Assembly (NCBI RefSeq): GCF_001426865.1
Contig: NZ_LMFO01000023.1
Span: 589,184-648,914 of the forward strand
Origin: Paenibacillus sp. Root52
Lineage (GTDB): Bacteria > Bacillota > Bacilli > Paenibacillales > Paenibacillaceae
Direction of reading: 5' to 3'
Length of the DNA: 59,731 bases
Shown here: positions 54,861-59,731 of the stretch, one piece after another
Layout: the number at the start of each line of letters is the position of its first letter
Position numbering within the stretch: position 1 is the stretch's first letter
Notes under the pieces: generated by a model
Told to the model about the DNA's origin: nothing
Databases searched by the model: none
The model's input: the letters and a program-made list of their open reading frames with translations, nothing else
Made by a program: the position numbers and the translations under genes

Positions 54861-55118
54861 TCCGCGCTAACCTTGTTGCGATGGTTAGCATTAGTTAGAG
54901 GTGCTTTTATTCAACAAGTAGGAGTGGAAGGAGCAGAAGAAGTGGAAAAATTGTGGGACTGGCTTGAACAAAAGTGCAGTTATACCATAAAAAGAAGCAT
55001 TCTTTTGTTCTACATTTGTGTTGCTCATAAATTGTCGAATAAAGGAGTTTAGCCTTTCCTTGACGGTATGTTTTGTCGTTGCGTATAATTAGTTTCATTA
55101 ATTGAGGGAGGCACGGTA
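54861..55118 (+). other. Non-coding leader region upstream of guaA
   Basis: This holds the guaA promoter (55060-55089) and no convincing gene. The transcript leader after the promoter is only about 20-25 bases, too short for a riboswitch. GGAGGGAGG-type sequence (GAGGGAGG, 55104-55111) is the guaA ribosome binding site. Confidence 0.6.
55060..55089 (+). promoter_or_regulatory. Sigma-A promoter of guaA
   Basis: TTGACG (55060-55065) and TATAAT (55084-55089) are separated by 18 bases. The -10 ends 29 bases before the guaA ATG. Confidence 0.85.
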
Positions 55119-56657
55119 ATGAATAAGCAGAATGAAATTGTGGTTGTCCTTGACTTTGGGGGCCAATACAACCAGTTAATCGCCAGAAGAATCCGGGATC
55201 TTGGCGTATACAGCGAGCTTTTGCCGTATAATACACCGGCTGAGAAGATCGCAGAAATGTCACCAAAAGGGATCGTATTCTCGGGAGGTCCATCCAGTGT
55301 GTACGCTGAGAATGCACCTCACGTAGATCCAGGTGTATATGATCTTGGACTTCCAATATTCGGAATCTGTTATGGTATGCAGCTTATGGCACAACAGCTT
55401 GAAGGTAAAGTAGAACGTTCCGAGAAGCGTGAGTACGGTAAAGCAGATCTTGAGTTTGCTGCAGGTGCAGCATTGGCACAAGGTATTGAAGGCGAACATA
55501 CTGTATGGATGAGTCATGGTGACCATGTTGTTACGCTTCCTCCGGGATTCAAACTGGATGCAGGCACGGAAAGTGCGCCAATCGCTGCAATGAGTAACGA
55601 TGAGCGCAAATTGTATGCTGTTCAGTTCCACCCAGAAGTACGTCACTCTATTCGTGGTAACGACATGATTAGCAACTTCTTGTTTAATATCTGTGGTTGC
55701 GAAGGCAACTGGACCATGGAGACTTTCATCGATGACACGATCAGAGACATCCGCGAAAAAGTAGGCGACGGTAAAGTGCTGTGCGCACTCAGCGGTGGTG
55801 TAGATTCTTCCGTTGTAGCTGCTTTGTTGCACAAAGCGATCGGTGATCAACTGACATGTATGTTTATCGACCACGGTCTGTTGCGCAAAGGCGAAGCGGA
55901 AAGCGTAATGGAGACGTTTGTTGGCAAATTCGACATGAAAGTTGTCAAAATTGATGCACAAGAGCGTTTCATGTCCAAGCTGGCTGGTGTGGATGATCCC
56001 GAACAAAAACGTAAAATTATCGGTAACGAGTTTATTTACGTATTTGACGAAGAGTCCAAGCAGTTTGACGATTTCACATTCCTAGCACAAGGTACACTCT
56101 ACACGGACATCGTAGAAAGTGGTACAGCAACAGCGCAGACCATCAAGTCTCACCACAACGTGGGCGGTCTGCCAGAAGACATGAACTTCAAACTCATCGA
56201 ACCTTTGAACACGCTGTTCAAGGATGAAGTGCGTAAAGTAGGTACAGAGTGCGGCCTGCCGGACGAAATTGTACACCGTCAACCTTTCCCAGGACCAGGT
56301 CTTGCGATCCGTGTTCTTGGTGAAGTGACGGAAGAGAAACTTACGATTGTTCGTGATTCCGACTACATCTTGCGTGAAGAGATCGCCAAGGCTGGTCTTG
56401 ACCGCGAAATCTGGCAATACTTCACAGCACTACCGAACATGAAGAGTGTTGGCGTTATGGGTGATGCACGTACGTATTCTTACACTGTAGGTATCCGTGC
56501 TGTAACATCCATCGATGGTATGACAGCAGACTGGGCACGTATCCCTTGGGACGTATTGGAGAAAATCTCCGTGCGGATCGTTAACGAAGTGGATAACGTA
56601 AACCGTATCGTCTATGACGTAACTTCCAAACCACCTGCAACAATTGAGTGGGAATAG
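55119..56657 (+). CDS. guaA: GMP synthase (glutamine-hydrolysing)
   Basis: Converts XMP to GMP with glutamine and ATP, the last step of de novo guanine nucleotide synthesis. 512 residues: the glutamine amidotransferase domain has FSGGPSSVYAENAP, nucleophile Cys in PIFGICYGMQL near residue 83 and HPEVRHS. The ATP-pyrophosphatase P-loop is ALSGGVDSSVVAALL near residue 225, and the C-terminal dimer domain ends with TSKPPATIEWE, the canonical terminus. It is monocistronic, with its own promoter and terminator. Confidence 0.98.
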   Translation: MNKQNEIVVVLDFGGQYNQLIARRIRDLGVYSELLPYNTPAEKIAEMSPKGIVFSGGPSSVYAENAPHVDPGVYDLGLPIFGICYGMQLMAQQLEGKVERSEKREYGKADLEFAAGAALAQGIEGEHTVWMSHGDHVVTLPPGFKLDAGTESAPIAAMSNDERKLYAVQFHPEVRHSIRGNDMISNFLFNICGCEGNWTMETFIDDTIRDIREKVGDGKVLCALSGGVDSSVVAALLHKAIGDQLTCMFIDHGLLRKGEAESVMETFVGKFDMKVVKIDAQERFMSKLAGVDDPEQKRKIIGNEFIYVFDEESKQFDDFTFLAQGTLYTDIVESGTATAQTIKSHHNVGGLPEDMNFKLIEPLNTLFKDEVRKVGTECGLPDEIVHRQPFPGPGLAIRVLGEVTEEKLTIVRDSDYILREEIAKAGLDREIWQYFTALPNMKSVGVMGDARTYSYTVGIRAVTSIDGMTADWARIPWDVLEKISVRIVNEVDNVNRIVYDVTSKPPATIEWE

Positions 56658-56679
56658 TTAAATAAACTAAACACTAGAG

Positions 56680-56728
56680 AAGCTTGGGGAGCCTTATTTT
56701 AATAAGGTTTCTGCCAAGCTTTTTTTGT
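56680..56728 (+). terminator. Terminator of guaA
   Basis: AAGCTTGG (56680-56687) pairs with CCAAGCTT (56714-56721), with an inner CCTTATT/AATAAGG stem, followed by TTTTTTTG. Confidence 0.9.
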
Positions 56729-56947
56729 TTTATGGCATTAACTTTAAGGATTCAATACGACTCGAGATTTGGCGGTTCGGAATAATTCCGTTGCAGTGGA
56801 AGTGTGGGAGTATAGGATAGTACATCTGAGCTTACATATATCTCTGTTCTTCATCTCCTTTTTAGGCTTACTTCAGATTCTTTTCAGGTTTGAGTTCTAT
56901 ACTGAGTACATACTAAGGCAATTGGCTACTGAAAGGAGATTGAGTGT

Positions 56948-57199
56948 ATGCGTAAAACCGACAATATGAGCAAATGGAAGATGGGCATTGGAAGTGCATT
57001 TCTGATGGTGATGCTGGCAGGATGCGGTTCGGGTGTGCAGGATCTGGCTTCCGGTTCCGGTGATTTTTCATTTGTGAACTTAGAGGCAGCGGATGCATCT
57101 TCCGATCAGACCAGAAACCAGGAAGTACCCTCTGAAGTTACAGCGAACACAGATCAGGATCAAAACAAGCTACTCGATGCTTCGCAGACAGAAATATAA
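56948..57199 (+). CDS. Small lipoprotein, 83 residues
   Basis: AAAGGAG precedes the ATG at 56948. The product has a lipoprotein signal with lipobox MLAGC and Cys26, followed by a 57-residue polar, acidic tail rich in Ser, Asp, Gln and Asn with no recognisable domain. It resembles the small disordered surface lipoproteins of Firmicutes. No family is recognised. It lies between guaA and the pbuG riboswitch with no obvious functional link. Confidence 0.7.
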   Translation: MRKTDNMSKWKMGIGSAFLMVMLAGCGSGVQDLASGSGDFSFVNLEAADASSDQTRNQEVPSEVTANTDQDQNKLLDASQTEI

Positions 57200-57570
57200 C
57201 CTTAGGACTGTTTAAGGAAAATAGCTGACTATGTTACAAGTTAATCATGTGCTTAATATTAAATTTTGCTCTAATAAAAGACAGGCCTATCGTTTATAAA
57301 AGAATAATTGTATTGTTCATCTTCTGCTCATGCTCCTATGAACACAAGCTACCTTTATCGAAGCATTGATTGTGCTTTGAAAAGGGTAGCTTTTTTAATG
57401 TGCATTTAACTATCCGAAACGATATGAAGTCTGACCAAATGGACATATTCTACTAGAAAAACAGCTGAGAAACTCGAAGGTAAATGGTTTGTAAACCGCT
57501 AACTTGGTTCTTTCTGTTAAATAATACGAACGATATGGAGGTAGTTTAGAAATAACATTCGTTTTTATCA
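57200..57570. other. Intergenic region downstream of the small lipoprotein gene
   Basis: AT-rich, without a supported gene. A terminator at 57346-57396 is the main feature. A short palindrome GGTTTGTAAACC (57486-57497) is also visible. A minus-strand open frame here lacks a ribosome binding site and covers the riboswitch promoter, so I discard it. Confidence 0.5.
57346..57396 (+). terminator. Terminator after the small lipoprotein gene
   Basis: AAGCTACCTTT (57346-57356) pairs with AAAGGGTAGCTT (57381-57392; one bulged G), followed by a T-run. The stem encloses a 24-base loop. Confidence 0.8.
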
Positions 57571-57600
57571 TTGACAAAATAGAACCCGCCCTCCTAAAAT
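57571..57600 (+). promoter_or_regulatory. Sigma-A promoter of the pbuG transcript
   Basis: TTGACA (57571-57576) and TAAAAT (57595-57600) have 18-base spacing. Transcription would start near 57607, just before the riboswitch aptamer. Confidence 0.8.
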
Positions 57601-57633
57601 AGTGATGGGAAACAAACAAATAGCGCATACTAA

Positions 57634-57698
57634 TTCGTATAATCCTGGGGATTGGCCCGGGAGTCTCTACGAGATCACCCTAATGATCTGGCTACGAA
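57634..57698 (+). promoter_or_regulatory. Guanine-type purine riboswitch aptamer
   Basis: P1 pairs TTCGTA (57634-57639) with TACGAA (57693-57698). P2 pairs CCTGGG (57644-57649) with CCCGGG (57656-57661). P3 pairs AGATCA (57672-57677) with TGATCT (57684-57689). The J2/3 strand AGTCTCTAC resembles AGTTTCTAC. The base that contacts the purine (equivalent of C74 of the xpt aptamer) is C at 57692, which specifies guanine or hypoxanthine rather than adenine. L2 is GATTGG, one base shorter than the usual seven. Confidence 0.93.
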
Positions 57699-57718
57699 GA
57701 GGAGCAGGCTAAGCACAT

Positions 57719-57769
57719 AAATTCTACATGGTTGCGTCTTACATCACGCACGCACATTAGAATTTTTTT
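57719..57769 (+). terminator. Riboswitch-controlled terminator upstream of pbuG
   Basis: AAATTCTA (57719-57726) pairs with TAGAATTT (57758-57765), followed by TTTT. The inner region pairs TGCGT (57733-57737) with ACGCA (57746-57750). Formed when purine is bound, it would turn the permease gene off. Confidence 0.85.
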
Positions 57770-57893
57770 GTTCTTGGTCAAAAGGCTTTAGTGCCGCTCC
57801 TAGTCAAGCTGAGCTCTGGGGATATAACATCTTCAGGGTCATTTGTCGTTTTTCAATATGGCTTCAACATCTCTAAGGGGGAGTAAGTGAATT

Positions 57894-59270
57894 ATGGATC
57901 GTTTCTTTAAACTCAAAGAAAACGGAACAAATGTTAGAACGGAGATTGTTGCGGGTCTGACCACCTTTATGACAATGGCTTACATTCTTTTTGTAAACAC
58001 GTTGTTTCTAGGTTCTAGTGGGGCGGGAATGTCCGATAATGCAGTATTTTTTGCAACGGCCGTCGGCGCTGGATTAATGACGATTATTATGGGATTGTTC
58101 GTAAATATTCCGATTGCGCTCGCACCGGGCATGGGATTGAACGCGTACTTCATGACAGTGGTTCTTAGCTCGAATGGTGCAATTACTTGGCAGGCAGCTC
58201 TTGGAGCTGTGTTCCTTTCAGGTATCGTGTTCATCATTTTGACCGTGACAAGAGTACGGCAAATGTTGCTCGTTGCAGTTCCGCAATCGATTAAAATGGC
58301 TATCACAGTCGGTATTGGTTTGTTTATTACGATTATTGGTTTCAAATTGGCTAACTTGGTAGCAGTAACCGTGAACGTAGCGCCAGATGCAGATCTGAGT
58401 CAGCCGATTCCGGGTAGTAGCTTTAACCTTTCACTCGGTAACTTCGTAACACATCACGATGCACTGCTTGCTCTTATTGGTTTGTTGCTTATTGCAATTC
58501 TGATGGTTATGCGGATCAAAGGAGCTCTCTTGATTGGAATCGTGGCAACAACGCTGATCGGGATTCCGATGGGAGTTACTAATCTGAGTGGGTTGACTGG
58601 TGCGAGCTGGTTGCCTAACTTCAGTGACCTGGCAGTAGGACAATTGGATCTTAAAGGCGCAATTAGCTTAGGTCTGTTTGAAATCATCTTTATCTTTACC
58701 TTTGTTGAATTGTTCGACACGTTCGGCACCATGGTAGGGACGGCGACACGTATGGGCATTATGAAAGATAAGAAAAAAGGCGAGAAAACGATCGGTAAAG
58801 CGATGCTCGTCGATGCAGTTGGTGTCAGCGCAGGTGCTGCACTGGGTACAAGTACAATTACTGCATATGTTGAGAGTGCTTCTGGTGTTGAAGCAGGTGG
58901 ACGTACAGGACTGACTTCTGTAACTACGGGTCTATTGTTTATCCTCGCTTTGTTCATCGCTCCACTGGCACTAGTTGTTCCTTCTGCTGCAACTGCTCCA
59001 GCGCTGATCATTGTAGGTGTGTTGATGATGAGTCAGGTTCGCAGTATTGAATGGGATGACTTCCTACAAGCCTTCCCTGCATTCCTTACCATTGTGCTGA
59101 TGCCTTTCACAGGTGGAATTGCGAACGGGATCTCTGCGGGTATCGTATCTTATGTAATCTTGGCGGTATTCAGCAACTTGGTAACAGAACGCAAAGTGAA
59201 GATTCACTGGTTGATGTGGATCTTAGCGATTATCGTAATATGCCGGTATGTATTTATGGGTGGCGAATAG
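57894..59270 (+). CDS. pbuG: Guanine/hypoxanthine permease (AzgA/PbuG type)
   Basis: A 458-residue purine:proton symporter with about 12-13 helices. Family landmarks are VRTEIVAGLTTFMTMAYILF, ALAPGMGLNAYF, FVELFDTFGTMVGTATR, ALGTSTITAYVESASGVEAG and GGIANGISAGIVSYVIL. ATG at 57894 follows GGGGGAG. The guanine-type riboswitch upstream represses it when purines are plentiful. Same gene order as in B. subtilis (guaA-pbuG). Confidence 0.95.
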   Translation: MDRFFKLKENGTNVRTEIVAGLTTFMTMAYILFVNTLFLGSSGAGMSDNAVFFATAVGAGLMTIIMGLFVNIPIALAPGMGLNAYFMTVVLSSNGAITWQAALGAVFLSGIVFIILTVTRVRQMLLVAVPQSIKMAITVGIGLFITIIGFKLANLVAVTVNVAPDADLSQPIPGSSFNLSLGNFVTHHDALLALIGLLLIAILMVMRIKGALLIGIVATTLIGIPMGVTNLSGLTGASWLPNFSDLAVGQLDLKGAISLGLFEIIFIFTFVELFDTFGTMVGTATRMGIMKDKKKGEKTIGKAMLVDAVGVSAGAALGTSTITAYVESASGVEAGGRTGLTSVTTGLLFILALFIAPLALVVPSAATAPALIIVGVLMMSQVRSIEWDDFLQAFPAFLTIVLMPFTGGIANGISAGIVSYVILAVFSNLVTERKVKIHWLMWILAIIVICRYVFMGGE

Positions 59271-59310
59271 TCGGGCGATTAGCAATGAATACGTACCAAA
59301 ATTGAAGAAG

Positions 59311-59354
59311 AAGCTAATGCGATGGTATCTTGCCAGAGTGTTAGCTTTTTTTGT
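59311..59354 (+). terminator. Terminator of pbuG
   Basis: AAGCTAA (59311-59317) pairs with TTAGCTT (59341-59347), followed by TTTTTTTG. Confidence 0.88.
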
Positions 59355-59683
59355 TTCCTTCTATATATAAACAAGAAGAGATTAAACATCGTTGATATGG
59401 CATGTAGCTTATGCTTTCACTTCAATGCTGGCAATTAAAGAAGTGAAATATACATGCAGAGATAGTTGTAGTGTAGTGGCCGGGAAAAGGTGGACTATGA
59501 AACGATGGAGATATGAACTTGCGACGAGAGTAAAGAGAAGGAATTAGCTCCTGAATGATTAGATCGAACTCTGGGAACGTATAATATAGGAACAATCTAA
59601 CTTAGAGAAACTATATATTATAGAAGAAGCTTATCTTCTGAGAGGAATCGATTAAGGAAATTGATTTTATTTCGAAAAAAAGC
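59355..59683. other. Gene-free AT-rich region at the right end
   Basis: No supported coding frame on either strand. The stretch is AT-rich and contains a short AGAAG/CTTCT hairpin near 59622-59640. It leads to the promoter at 59684. Confidence 0.5.
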
Positions 59684-59712
59684 TTGCGTTCTAAATCTGT
59701 ACATGGTATATT
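59684..59712 (+). promoter_or_regulatory. Strong sigma-A-like promoter reading out of the window
   Basis: TTGCGT (59684-59689) and TATATT (59707-59712) have exact 17-base spacing, preceded by an AT-rich stretch with A-tract (UP-element-like). The AT-rich upstream and GGCC downstream resemble the start of an rRNA operon of this genus, but the rRNA itself is not in the window. Confidence 0.6.
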
Positions 59713-59731
59713 CTAATTCCGGCCAAGAAAA

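Noticed and set aside
55089..55118. A purine riboswitch upstream of guaA
   Set aside because: The leader between the promoter and the start codon is about 25 bases, too short, and has none of the aptamer sequence.
57410..57628. A 72-codon minus-strand frame upstream of the riboswitch
   Set aside because: It has no start signal and covers the pbuG promoter and the aptamer leader.
1..59731. CRISPR arrays, tRNA genes, prophage genes
   Set aside because: No regularly spaced direct repeats, cloverleaf-compatible segments or phage structural/integrase genes were noticed on reading.

Overview
The window looks like a chromosomal segment of a Paenibacillus-type, spore-forming Firmicute. The evidence is two spore-germinant-receptor operons, strong AGGAGG-type ribosome binding sites with frequent TTG/GTG starts, a YesMN/YesOPQ-style pectin-uptake locus, extracellular enzymes carrying copper-amine-oxidase-N-like domains, and the gene order moxR-DUF58-transglutaminase-guaA-pbuG, which matches yeaC-yeaD-yebA-guaA-pbuG of Bacillus subtilis. 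The species is an inference; no rRNA is visible.

Layout. 1-313: one end of an IS3-family element and the remnant of the gene it interrupts. 485-8654: housekeeping and accessory genes (aconitase on the minus strand, then a secreted-type amidase-domain protein, D-Ala-D-Ala ligase, a UV-damage endonuclease, an inositol-monophosphatase family enzyme and two small unrecognised proteins). 8885-10213: a secreted SGNH hydrolase. 10445-18948: a pectin/rhamnogalacturonan locus with a two-component system, a sugar ABC importer preceded by a perfect-consensus CcpA cre site, a rhamnogalacturonan-acetylesterase-like SGNH enzyme and an ASRT-superfamily small-molecule-binding protein. 19063-22809: first germinant receptor operon (B-A-C, minus strand). 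23011-25455: a drug/metabolite exporter divergent from a MocR-type regulator, with a 12-bp palindrome between them. 25594-31412: glutamate-1-semialdehyde aminotransferase, an LCP cell-wall ligase, a three-gene ABC exporter and a Bcp peroxiredoxin. 31593-36842: second germinant receptor operon (A-C-D-B-B) with two tandem gerB genes and a sigma-G-like promoter.

37061-47794 is the most distinctive part: an AT-rich class II lanthipeptide island. It encodes a LanFEG self-protection transporter, a LytTR regulator without a kinase, one 72-residue precursor, LanM, the peptidase-transporter LanT, and an OmpR-type regulator plus histidine kinase. The precursor core has 34 residues with six Cys and nine Ser/Thr. 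It contains CTFTTEC, matching the CTxTxEC lipid II-binding motif of mersacidin and of the alpha peptides of lacticin 3147 and haloduracin. A 29-nt imperfect inverted repeat brackets the precursor gene. The OmpR regulator appears to start at an ATT codon.

47924-54791: a DedA membrane protein, a polysaccharide deacetylase and the MoxR/DUF58/transglutaminase operon. 55119-59270: purine genes, with guaA on its own sigma-A promoter and a pbuG-type permease behind a guanine-type riboswitch and terminator. The last 460 bases hold no visible gene but end in a strong sigma-A-like promoter reading out of the window.

All functional assignments come from reading motifs in translated sequence; no database search was run.
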